This document shows, piece after piece, positions 8,048-15,081 of a stretch of DNA of 64,000 nt. Position 1 is the stretch's first letter. The number at the start of each line of letters is the position of its first letter. The notes beneath the pieces are model-generated. The model did not search any database, was not told the origin of the DNA, and saw only the letters and a list, made by a program, of their open reading frames with translations. The translations under genes and the position numbers were made by a program. The stretch is from Holophaga sp. (GTDB lineage Bacteria > Acidobacteriota > Holophagae > Holophagales > Holophagaceae), in NCBI GenBank assembly GCA_016715205.1, contig JADKBC010000004.1, positions 124,001 to 188,000 on the forward strand. The letters run 5' to 3'.

Positions 8048-8686
8048 ATGAAATCCTCAAATCTTACCAAACGTCAGCTGGCTGTTTTGCAATTCATTCG
8101 CACCTTCCTCCAGGAAGAAGCGCGCAGCCCCACCCTCAAGGAAATTGCGGACGGCGTGGGTTCTAGCGCGGTTAGCACCATCCATAAACATGTCCAACAC
8201 CTCACCGAGAAGGGGTTTCTGGACCGCAGCCACGGCTCCGGTAACAACATTGTGGTGGTCGATGGAGAGGAAGCTGCACCTGCTGGGGTTCGGCCGCAGG
8301 GACTCGGCCGGATGTTGCCGTTTTGCGGGGACGTGGCCGCTGGCACTCCTTTAATCCCAGAAACCCGGGCCATCCCGCTGGAGGTTCCTGTCGCCATCCA
8401 CCGGGATCGGGATGATCTTTTTGTCCTGCGCGTCCGGGGAGATTCCATGGTGGAAGATTCCATCCTGGATGGTGATCTGGTGGTGCTGCAAAGGCGGGGC
8501 GACTATAAGAACGGCGATCGGGTCGTGGTCTTGATCGATGGCGAGGATGTCACCCTGAAGGAGTTCAGGCGGGATACCGGTGGGGTTTGGCTGATTCCCC
8601 ACAACCCGAACCTTGGCCCGAAATGCTACGCACCTGATCGCATCCTGATCCAAGGATTGCTGGTTGGTGTTATGCGGAGTTGCTGA
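8048..8686 (+). CDS. lexA: SOS repressor LexA
   Basis: LexA represses DNA-damage genes and self-cleaves when RecA is activated. The 212-residue product has the N-terminal winged helix (LTKRQLAVLQFIRTFLQEE ... SPTLKEIADGVG), the cleavage site VAAG at about 98-101 (Ala-Gly bond), the catalytic Ser in GDSMVEDSI and the catalytic Lys in VTLKEFRR. The start MKSSNLTKRQ is chosen because the LexA fold begins there and the promoter-like element ends just upstream; an in-frame ATG 24 codons earlier would lie inside the promoter. It is divergent from korA. Confidence 0.95.
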   Translation: MKSSNLTKRQLAVLQFIRTFLQEEARSPTLKEIADGVGSSAVSTIHKHVQHLTEKGFLDRSHGSGNNIVVVDGEEAAPAGVRPQGLGRMLPFCGDVAAGTPLIPETRAIPLEVPVAIHRDRDDLFVLRVRGDSMVEDSILDGDLVVLQRRGDYKNGDRVVVLIDGEDVTLKEFRRDTGGVWLIPHNPNLGPKCYAPDRILIQGLLVGVMRSC

Positions 8687-8769
8687 ATCGAGGTAACAAG
8701 GCCCCGTTTCCCACATCCCATTGCTAGGTCTTCAGGAGATCCCTGCGGACTGGCTTATGGAGGATTTGG

Positions 8770-9294
8770 ATGTTGATTCAGCGCGGGCTATTGGCAGGGC
8801 TACTTTCCGTGGTGGGATTCGCCCAGGCAGGTGAAAAACCAGTCGCGGTGGTGGAAGGCGCCAAGGCGCCCTATTTCGAGGCGGTGGACCAGAATGGCAA
8901 GCTGGTACGCCTGAGCGATTTTGCAGGCAAAGCCAATATTGTTCTGTATTTTTACCCCAAGGACGATACGCCTGGGTGCACTGCTCAAGCTTGCTCCTTG
9001 AGAGATGGTTTTGGCGCCATTCAGGCTTCTGGTGCCGTCATCCTGGGCGTGAGCGCCGACACCAAGGACAGCCACAAAGCCTTTGCCCAGAAGTTTTCAC
9101 TGCCTTTCTCCCTGCTGGCGGATCCAGAGCGCACCGTAATTGATTCCTTTGGCGTGAAAATGCCAGTGGTGGGGATGGCCAAACGGGTTACCTTCATCAT
9201 CGACAAGCAGGGCGTCATTCGGCGCATCCTGCGCCAAGTGGACACCAAGCAGCACGATCAGCAAGTTCTGGAAATCCTCAAGACCCTTGTCTGA
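8770..9294 (+). CDS. Exported Bcp/PrxQ-type peroxiredoxin
   Basis: A thiol peroxidase that reduces hydroperoxides. 174 residues with a signal peptide (MLIQRGLLAGLLSVVGFAQA) followed by the AhpC/TSA fold. The peroxidatic Cys lies in DDTPGCTAQAC and the resolving Cys five residues later, the arrangement of Bcp/PrxQ proteins. Most Bcp proteins are cytoplasmic, so the leader suggests a periplasmic version. A GGAGG precedes the ATG. A weak GGAGCA/TGCTCC hairpin at 9323-9337 follows the stop. Confidence 0.88.
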   Translation: MLIQRGLLAGLLSVVGFAQAGEKPVAVVEGAKAPYFEAVDQNGKLVRLSDFAGKANIVLYFYPKDDTPGCTAQACSLRDGFGAIQASGAVILGVSADTKDSHKAFAQKFSLPFSLLADPERTVIDSFGVKMPVVGMAKRVTFIIDKQGVIRRILRQVDTKQHDQQVLEILKTLV

Positions 9295-9375
9295 TTCGGA
9301 ACCGGGATTAAAGATCCTGACTGGAGCATCCTGCTCCTTCTGGTTAGACTCTGGTGACTACCGGGGATTCAAAGG

Positions 9376-10572
9376 ATGGTTTTTTTCAATCACGCCACGA
9401 GGCAGATGACGGCAAAAATCGTCTATTACGGCCCGGGTCTGTGTGGCAAGACCACTAATCTCAATACGATCTACGGGAAAACCTCGCAAAAAGCTCGTGG
9501 CGAGATGGTTTCTCTCAACACGGAAACTGACCGAACTCTGTTCTTTGATCTCCTGCCATTGGATGTCGGCGTCATTGGAGGTTTCAAGGCCAAGCTCCAG
9601 CTTTACACCGTGCCTGGCCAGGTTTTTTATAATTCCACCCGCAAGCTGGTGCTCAAGGGTGTGGATGGCATCGTGTTCGTGGCAGATAGCCAAATCCCGA
9701 TGCTCGATGCCAATAAAGAGAGCCTGCAGAATCTTGACGATAACCTAAGGGAACTTGGCCTCGACATCCGCCAGATCCCCACTATTTTCCAGTGGAACAA
9801 ACGGGATTTGAAGAATGTGGTTTCCGTGGAGCAGCTGGAAGCCGAGCTGAATCCTCGAAAACAGCCCAGTTGTCAGAGCATTGCTTCAGATGGCATGGGT
9901 GTGTTCGAAACCTTGCGCGGCATCACCAAACTCGCCTTGGCAAACATCAAGGCCCACCATTTTGCCGATACCGGAGCGGAAATCGAACCTCCGGCGGCGG
10001 TTGCAGTAGCCCCTGAACCACCCGTGCCCGCCAAGACGCCCCACGCCCTTACCCTTTCGGATCTTCCCTCCGTGGGGGAATTGCTGGACGAGGAATCTTC
10101 AAGCCCTCGCCCCATATCCGCGCCACCGAAGGTTCCCCTACCAGCCGCCACCATGGCCAGGGTCAGCCCCCCGCTGCGCTCGGCGCCAACCCCTGTCAAA
10201 CCTATGGCCATGCATGTCCCTTCCGTGGCTGCCCTCCAGCCAGCCAAGGTGAATGTGCCCTTCAAGCCGGTGGCTCCTCGGATGGTTTCCCTGGCTCCTG
10301 CTGCAGCCATCAAACCACTCGCCAAGGCATTGCCGGCACCGAGTGCCCCCAGGACGGCGATGGCCTCCCTCATGGGGGATGCTTTCTCGGCCGGCATGGC
10401 GGCCTCCGCGCCACTCAAGCTGGATCTTCCTGCTGCCTTGGATACTGGGGAACTCGAGATCATCGTCCAGGTTCGCCAGGGTGTGAACATCGTGGCCGAA
10501 GGCACTATCCGAAAGCATTCCCCAGCGGAGGGTTCCACCGCCAGGCTATCCATCGAACTCAAGCGGGGATGA
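9376..10572 (+). CDS. MglA-family small GTPase with long Pro/Ala-rich tail
   Basis: MglA-type Ras-like GTPases set cell polarity and direct motility or pilus machinery. Residues 1-195 are a full MglA domain: P-loop GPGLCGKTTNL, the MglA signature around TVPGQVFYNSTRKLVLKGVDG, and NKRDL for guanine recognition. Unlike ordinary MglA (about 195 residues) this protein continues to 398: a Pro/Ala/Val-rich linker (about 205-345) and a conserved-looking end (about 352-398, DTGELEIIVQVRQG ... ARLSIELKRG). The next gene overlaps its stop by four bases. No MglB is adjacent. Confidence 0.88.
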   Translation: MVFFNHATRQMTAKIVYYGPGLCGKTTNLNTIYGKTSQKARGEMVSLNTETDRTLFFDLLPLDVGVIGGFKAKLQLYTVPGQVFYNSTRKLVLKGVDGIVFVADSQIPMLDANKESLQNLDDNLRELGLDIRQIPTIFQWNKRDLKNVVSVEQLEAELNPRKQPSCQSIASDGMGVFETLRGITKLALANIKAHHFADTGAEIEPPAAVAVAPEPPVPAKTPHALTLSDLPSVGELLDEESSSPRPISAPPKVPLPAATMARVSPPLRSAPTPVKPMAMHVPSVAALQPAKVNVPFKPVAPRMVSLAPAAAIKPLAKALPAPSAPRTAMASLMGDAFSAGMAASAPLKLDLPAALDTGELEIIVQVRQGVNIVAEGTIRKHSPAEGSTARLSIELKRG

Positions 10573-11144
10573 TGCGTTTCCTGTTAATGACTTTTGCCTG
10601 CGGCGCGTTGTTCGCCCAGGAACTTCCCGAATGGTGGAAAGCCCTGCCAGTGCTGCCCCATTTGGAAAGCCGCTTCGTTCAGGAATCCGATAGCGCCGTG
10701 TTTGGAAAGATCAGGCGAACAGGTCGTCTCCAGATGTCTCGCGGTGGGCGCCTTCGCGTGGCCTACGACAAGGGCCTGCTGGTGGTCAGCGATGGTAAAA
10801 CCCTCGTGCAATTGGATGGGGGGGCCCGCACCGCCCAGAAATCCGATCTGCGCACGGTGGCGCAAGAAACGCCCCTGCTCCGGATTCTTTTGGATCCCAA
10901 AGCCCTGGCTGAAATCTATCGGGCCAAGGCCCTGCATACAGGAACCTTGACTCTTGAGCCGCTTAAACCGGGCTTGCCGAAGGTCGAGGTGGAAGGGCAG
11001 GGACGCTTCCTGAAAAAAATGACCTGGACCGACCCCACCGGGGCCAAACAAGTGCTGGAACTGCTGGATCCAAAGGCCCCCGCATACCTGCCGGATTCGA
11101 CGTACAAAATCAAGGTCCCCGAAGGGACCCGATGGCTTCCTTGA
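10569..11144 (+). CDS. LolA-like outer-membrane lipoprotein carrier
   Basis: 191 residues with a short signal peptide (cleavage near FAQ-ELPEW) and the LolA pattern: SRFVQESDSAVFGKIRRTGRLQMSRGGRLRVAYDK, a beta-rich sequence with a GRL...RW/RV..Y core, and VVSDGKTLVQLD. LolA shuttles lipoproteins across the periplasm, although paralogues with other lipid cargo exist. Two consecutive ATG codons occur; the first overlaps the GTPase stop and gives translational coupling. Similarity is recognisable but weak, so the exact cargo is open. Confidence 0.7.
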   Translation: MMRFLLMTFACGALFAQELPEWWKALPVLPHLESRFVQESDSAVFGKIRRTGRLQMSRGGRLRVAYDKGLLVVSDGKTLVQLDGGARTAQKSDLRTVAQETPLLRILLDPKALAEIYRAKALHTGTLTLEPLKPGLPKVEVEGQGRFLKKMTWTDPTGAKQVLELLDPKAPAYLPDSTYKIKVPEGTRWLP

Positions 11145-11153
11145 TGAGTGGAA

Positions 11154-11558
11154 TCAGGCCGTAACGCCAAGTTCCTGGTGGATCATGGCTACCACATCCT
11201 CGGTGCTGGTACCGGGCTGGAAAACTTCCTTGATGCCAATGGCCTTTAGCCCGGGTACATCTTCATCGGGGATGATGCCACCCGCGAAGACCAGCACATC
11301 ATCAACGCCTTGTTCCTTTAGCAGGCGCAGAATTTCAGGGAAGAGCTGATTATGGGCACCGCTCAAAATCGAGAGACCCAGCACGCGGACATCTTCCTGA
11401 ACCACCGCCGTAACAATCTGAGCAGGGGTCTGGCGCAGGCCGGTGTAGATGACCTCCATGCCTGCGTCGCGGAGGGCGCGTGCCACCACCTTCGCGCCGC
11501 GATCATGGCCATCCAGGCCGGGCTTGGCGATCAGGACACGGATGGGAGATGTGGACAT
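11154..11558 (-). CDS. Methylmalonyl-CoA mutase C-terminal (cobalamin-binding) subunit
   Basis: A stand-alone B12-binding domain of 134 residues. It carries the base-off cobalamin signature DGHDRG (DxHxxG) at 17-22, plus SILSGAH (SxL) and FAGGIIPDED (GG) motifs, closely matching the small subunit of split methylmalonyl-CoA or related acyl-CoA mutases. The catalytic large subunit is not in this window. The role would be interconversion of methylmalonyl-CoA and succinyl-CoA in propionate metabolism. Confidence 0.9.
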   Translation of the reverse strand: MSTSPIRVLIAKPGLDGHDRGAKVVARALRDAGMEVIYTGLRQTPAQIVTAVVQEDVRVLGLSILSGAHNQLFPEILRLLKEQGVDDVLVFAGGIIPDEDVPGLKAIGIKEVFQPGTSTEDVVAMIHQELGVTA

Positions 11559-11610
11559 TGTTACTCCAAAAGATTGAACCAGCCCCAGTTTAACGGGTGG
11601 ATGCTGTGCC

Positions 11611-12183
11611 TTACTGCACTTCCTTGGCTTCCTTGATCAGAACCACCGTGGCGGGCACATCCTTCATGTCCTTGACGGTCTTGGTCTTCACCGTTTTGAT
11701 CTTGTCGATGACCTCCATGCCCTGGATGACTTTGCCAAAGGCGGTATAGCCATATTCGGTCATGTTCTTGGCTTTGAAATTGAGGTTCGGATTGTCTTTG
11801 ACGTTGATAAAAAATTGGGCTGTGGCACCGAAGGGATTGCCCACCGGAAGGGCCATGGCGATGGTGCCCCGCTTGTTGGTCATACCCTTCGATTTCGCCA
11901 GATCCGCCTCGGGAGCGATGGAAGCTTCGGTGGGCTTCTTGGTGAGGTCAGGCAGATGGCCACCACCTTGCACCATGAAAGAAGGGATTACCCGGTGGAA
12001 GACCGTGCCGTTGTAGAAGCCCTTGCGCACATATTTGAGGAAATTCTCCACAGTCTTCGGCGCGGCATCGGGCTCAAGCTGCACCGTAAACGAACCCATC
12101 GAGGTTGTGAATTGGACCTTGGGTTTGGGCCCAGCGGCCAGCAACGGCAGGGCGACCAGCAGGGAAACAATGGCTTTGCGCAC
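11611..12183 (-). CDS. Exported cyclophilin-type peptidyl-prolyl isomerase
   Basis: 190 residues: signal peptide (MRKAIVSLLVALPLLAAG) then a cyclophilin domain with FHRVIPSFMVQGG and the substrate-groove segments MALPVGNPFGATAQFFINV and YTAFGKVIQGMEVID. It would assist protein folding in the periplasm. The family PxxxxSFMVQGGD motif ends GGGH here rather than GGD, a common variation. It is separated from the upstream B12-binding gene by about 50 bases on the same strand. Confidence 0.92.
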   Translation of the reverse strand: MRKAIVSLLVALPLLAAGPKPKVQFTTSMGSFTVQLEPDAAPKTVENFLKYVRKGFYNGTVFHRVIPSFMVQGGGHLPDLTKKPTEASIAPEADLAKSKGMTNKRGTIAMALPVGNPFGATAQFFINVKDNPNLNFKAKNMTEYGYTAFGKVIQGMEVIDKIKTVKTKTVKDMKDVPATVVLIKEAKEVQ

Positions 12184-12263
12184 GGGGGCTCCAGTTGAAT
12201 CCCTCGATTATCCATGAGAACCCCAAGCACGCCACACCTTCTGGATCCGAGGCCACCTGTGGC

Positions 12264-12269
12264 TAGAAT
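12264..12269 (+). promoter_or_regulatory. Possible -10 element of tRNA-Ile2
   Basis: TAGAAT lies 6 bases before the tRNA 5' end. A matching -35 is poor (TTCTGG with a 19-base gap), so this is tentative. Confidence 0.35.
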
Positions 12270-12275
12270 AGAAAC

Positions 12276-12351
12276 GGCCCTATAGCTCAGCGGTCAGAGC
12301 TGGCGGCTCATAACCGCTTGGTCCTCGGTTCGAATCCGGGTGGGGCCACCA
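12276..12351 (+). tRNA. tRNA-Ile2 (anticodon CAT, predicted lysidine-modified, reads AUA)
   Basis: 76 bases with encoded CCA. Acceptor GGCCCTA pairs with TGGGGCC; the anticodon loop CTCATAA between GGCGG and CCGCT gives CAT. The body (AGCTCAG, AGAGC, GGCGGCTCATAACCGCTTGG) matches the bacterial tRNA-Ile2 class, whose C34 is converted to lysidine, rather than elongator or initiator tRNA-Met. Its last 25 bases (12327-12351) are repeated three more times downstream. Confidence 0.85.
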
Positions 12352-12836
12352 ACTTAAATGCCGCAATCTCCGGATTCGGACCGAGGATCGCAGGGGACGC
12401 GCCGGCAAGGATCAGCGCGGAACGCATGCGTTCCGCGCGGTGCGGCGAAGCCGCAGATCCGGGCGCAGTCCCTGCGCGGCGGCACGGAGGTTCGAATCCG
12501 GGTGGGGCCACCAACTTAAATGCCGCAATCTCCGGATTCGGACCGAGGATCGCAGGGGACGCGCCGGCAAGGATCAGCGCGGAACGCATGCGTTCCGCGC
12601 GGTGCGGCGAAGCCGCAGATCCGGGCGCAGTCCCTGCGCGGCGGCACGGAGGTTCGAATCCGGGTGGGGCCACCAACTTAAATGCCGCAATCTCCGGATT
12701 CGACCGAGGATCGCAGGGGACGCGCCGGCAAGGATCAGCGCGGAACGCATGCGTTCCGCGCGGTGCGGCGAAGCCGCAGATCCGGGCGCAATCCCTGCGG
12801 AGCGACAGGTCGGTTCGACTTCGGGTGGGGCCATCA
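12327..12836 (+). repeat. Tandem repeat array carrying copies of the tRNA-Ile2 3' end
   Basis: Three head-to-tail units of 162, 162 and 161 bp (12327-12488, 12489-12650, 12651-12811) are followed by a partial fourth (12812-12836). Each unit opens with the final 25 bases of the tRNA (T arm, 3' acceptor strand and CCA); the first is the real tRNA, the next two are exact, the last has three mismatches. Units 1 and 2 are nearly identical; unit 3 lacks one G near 12702 and diverges at its end from about 12790. Each unit includes a 24 bp perfect palindrome and three smaller hairpins. Long open frames run through the array on both strands only because the unit length is divisible by three; I do not call them genes. 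Confidence 0.93.
12415..12438. repeat. 24 bp perfect palindrome, copy 1 (copies 2 and 3 at 12577-12600 and 12738-12761)
   Basis: Half-site GCGCGGAACGCA is followed directly by its reverse complement with no loop. It is preserved exactly in all three repeat units. Next to it in units 1 and 2 are TGCGGC-GAA-GCCGCA (12441-12455) and GCGCA-GTCCC-TGCGC (12463-12477); ahead of it is TCCG-GATT-CGGA (12369-12380). Confidence 0.9.
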
Positions 12837-12888
12837 AATTTGGCGGATTCCCATTTCGATTCAACGCAGCAACCGATAGGCGGCCCGC
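12837..12888. other. Spacer between the repeat array and the hemerythrin gene
   Basis: About 50 bases with no gene. No clear terminator for the tRNA-Ile2 transcript is visible here. Confidence 0.5.
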
Positions 12889-13296
12889 CTAGGCTTCCCC
12901 ACGTCGCTTCAGAAAACTGGCGTAGCCCATATCCACTTCGCCGATGTGGTGGGAAGTCCATTCGCTGACCATGCGCGATAATTCCAAGGGCGTTGGTGGT
13001 TCAGGGGTGGAGAAGCGGGCTCGGATGGTGTGAATGCGTTCTACCAAGCGTCGGTGTTCATCGTGATGCTCGGAGAGATCCGGGTAACCGCTTTCCGCCA
13101 TGAAGGACTCTTCGGTCTGGAAGTGGTTCACCGCGTAGGCAAGGAGGAAATCCAGGTTGCCCAGGATCTGGGGCAGGGCTGCATCCGTCTGAATCAGGTC
13201 GAAGAGTTCGTTGATCGTCTGAAAGAGTTGCCGATGTTGGTCATCGATGATCTGGATGCCGGTGGCGTAGGACTCCTGCCATTGAATGATGGGCAT
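12889..13296 (-). CDS. Bacteriohemerythrin
   Basis: A 135-residue single-domain hemerythrin, a di-iron oxygen-binding protein used for oxygen sensing, storage or delivery. The iron ligands appear in order: His in IDDQHRQLF, the HxxxE in VNHFQTEESFM, HHDEH, and HHIGEVDMG near the end. The start MPIIQWQESY is chosen because it is the usual family start and GGAGAA lies upstream; a longer frame would run into the divergent transporter's control region. It is divergent from the POT transporter gene. Confidence 0.92.
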   Translation of the reverse strand: MPIIQWQESYATGIQIIDDQHRQLFQTINELFDLIQTDAALPQILGNLDFLLAYAVNHFQTEESFMAESGYPDLSEHHDEHRRLVERIHTIRARFSTPEPPTPLELSRMVSEWTSHHIGEVDMGYASFLKRRGEA

Positions 13297-13438
13297 GGTG
13301 ATTTCTCCGGAGAAAGGGAAGCATATCGGAAAGGGCACCGAGGTCCCAAACCCGCTGGATGTGTGGCGGCGGGAAAGCTGCATTGTCACTGGGGCGCGAA
13401 TACCCCAGGATGAAGGAATCCAACCTTGGGAGCATCGA

Positions 13439-15014
13439 ATGAGCCAGACACAGACCGTAGATGCCAGCGCGGCGCCCCTTCGCCACCCGGCGGGGCTTTG
13501 GGTCCTGATCTTCACTGAAACCTGGGAACGCTTCAGCCATTACGGCATGCGGGCCCTGTTGATCCTTTACCTCACGGCGCCCATCGCCATGGGAGGCATG
13601 GGCCTCGACAAGGCCCGGGCCGGGGGCCTCCTGGGCGGCTATCTGCTTTCGATCTACCTGTTCAGCATCAATGGGGGCCAGATCGCGGATCGATTCCTGG
13701 GGGCCAAGCGCACCATCGTCATGGGCGGTTTGTTCATCGCGGCTGGCCAGTTGTTGCTGCAGGTGAAGAGCATGAACGGGCTGGTGGCCAGCCTCGTGCT
13801 TATCGCCATTGGCACCTGCCTGCTCAAGCCCAATATCAGCGCCTCGGTTGGGCGCTTGTATAGCAAGGAGGATCCCCGCCGGGACGGCGCCTTCACCATT
13901 GAATACATGGGCATCAATATCGGCGCCACCGTGGCTCCGCTCATCTGCGGCTTCATGGCGGAGGGCGCCAGCTTTCATCGCTTTCTGAATACCATCGGCC
14001 TGAATTCCTCCGCGGGCTGGTCCTGGGCTTTTGGGGTCTCTGGCTTTGGCATGCTATTGGGGCTGTTGAACTTCGTGCTCCGCCGCCAACACATCAAAGA
14101 CGTAAGCCAGCCTGAAGGAACGGTGGATGCCAAGCCTGTGAGCATGCCCTTTGTGGCTGCGCTCGTCGCGATTCTGCTGGGGTTGGCTTGGATCGTGGTG
14201 TCTGGCAAGAACTGGCCCACCCAGCTCATCTTTGGAGCCGTGGCGGCTGCCACGCTGATGACGGTGGTGCAGATGATGGTGAACCGCGGCATGGTGAAGA
14301 TTCGCGCCGAAGCCGCCGCCACCTTGGGCGCGCCCGTTGAACACCCCAAACTCACCAAGGAAGAGTTGAATCGCCTGCTCGTGGTGTTCATGATGCTGCT
14401 CTTCAGCATCTCCTTCTGGTTCGTTTTCCAGCAGGCGGGCAGCACCTTGACCCTCTTTGCCAAGGAATACACCAACCGCGTGTTGTTCGGTTTCGAAATT
14501 CCCGCCAGCTGGTTCCAGACCGTGAACGCCTTCCTCATCGTGGGGTTGGGGCCGGTCTTCGTGTGGATTTGGGCCAAGCGGGCTGGCAAGTTCCCCAGCA
14601 GCCCCGCGAAGTTCGCCTTCGGTTTGCTCTTCGCGGCGCTCGGCTTCTTCCTCTTGGCGCCCGCCGCCTGGATGGCCCGGCCCACGCCCGCGGATGCCAT
14701 CGCCAAGGTGAACATGAGCTGGCTGATGGGTGTCTACCTGCTGCACACCATTGGGGAGCTTTGCATCAGCCCTGTGGGCTTGAGCTACGTGTCCCGGCTG
14801 GCCCCGAAGCACCTCACGAGCCAGCTCATGGGCGCATGGTTCTTCAGTCTTGGCATTGGCGCCTACCTGGCCGGGGAAGGCTGCGGGTTTCATGGATTCC
14901 GTGCCGCTTTACCAGGTATTCCTGATTGCCGCCTGCATTGCCCTCGGCATGAGCTTCCTGCTCTTCTTTGTCGTGAGCCGCATCATCAACAAGCTCATGG
15001 GTGGGCATAGCTAA
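13439..15014 (+). CDS. POT-family proton-dependent oligopeptide transporter (frameshift near C-terminus)
   Basis: A 12-plus-helix major facilitator of the peptide transporter (POT/PTR2) family that imports di- and tripeptides with protons. The signature FTETWERFSHYGMRALL is at the N-terminus (the ExxERFxYYG motif) and GAFTIEYMGINIGA lies further in. The frame is clean until a GGGG run at 14873-14876, where it leaves the family sequence; removing one G restores GFMDSVPLYQVFLIAACIA and a final helix ending at the TAA at 15012-15014. Without correction the protein stops at 15010 with an unrelated tail. Likely a consensus error. Confidence 0.88.
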
Positions 15015-15026
15015 GGTTCGTCGAAC

Positions 15027-15068
15027 GCACAAAAAACGGGGCCCCGCAAAGGGCCCCGTTTTTTGTGC
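15027..15068. terminator. Strong bidirectional terminator
   Basis: An 18 bp perfect stem (GCACAAAAAACGGGGCCC and its complement) with a CGCAAA loop. A-runs and T-runs on both sides make it work for the POT gene and for the convergent S9 peptidase gene. Confidence 0.92.
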
Positions 15069-15081
15069 AGCGGAATCCGAA

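Noticed and set aside
12276..12351. Elongator or initiator tRNA-Met
   Set aside because: The anticodon CAT is shared, but the acceptor, D and anticodon stems match tRNA-Ile2; the initiator's three G-C anticodon-stem pairs and unpaired first base are absent.
12327..12836. CRISPR array
   Set aside because: Units are contiguous near-identical 162 bp repeats without unique spacers and without cas genes.
12327..12836. Attachment sites of an integrated element
   Set aside because: Duplicated tRNA 3' ends are typical of att sites, but the 137 bp between them holds no integrase or cargo, and three regular copies fit tandem duplication better. Kept as an alternative origin only.
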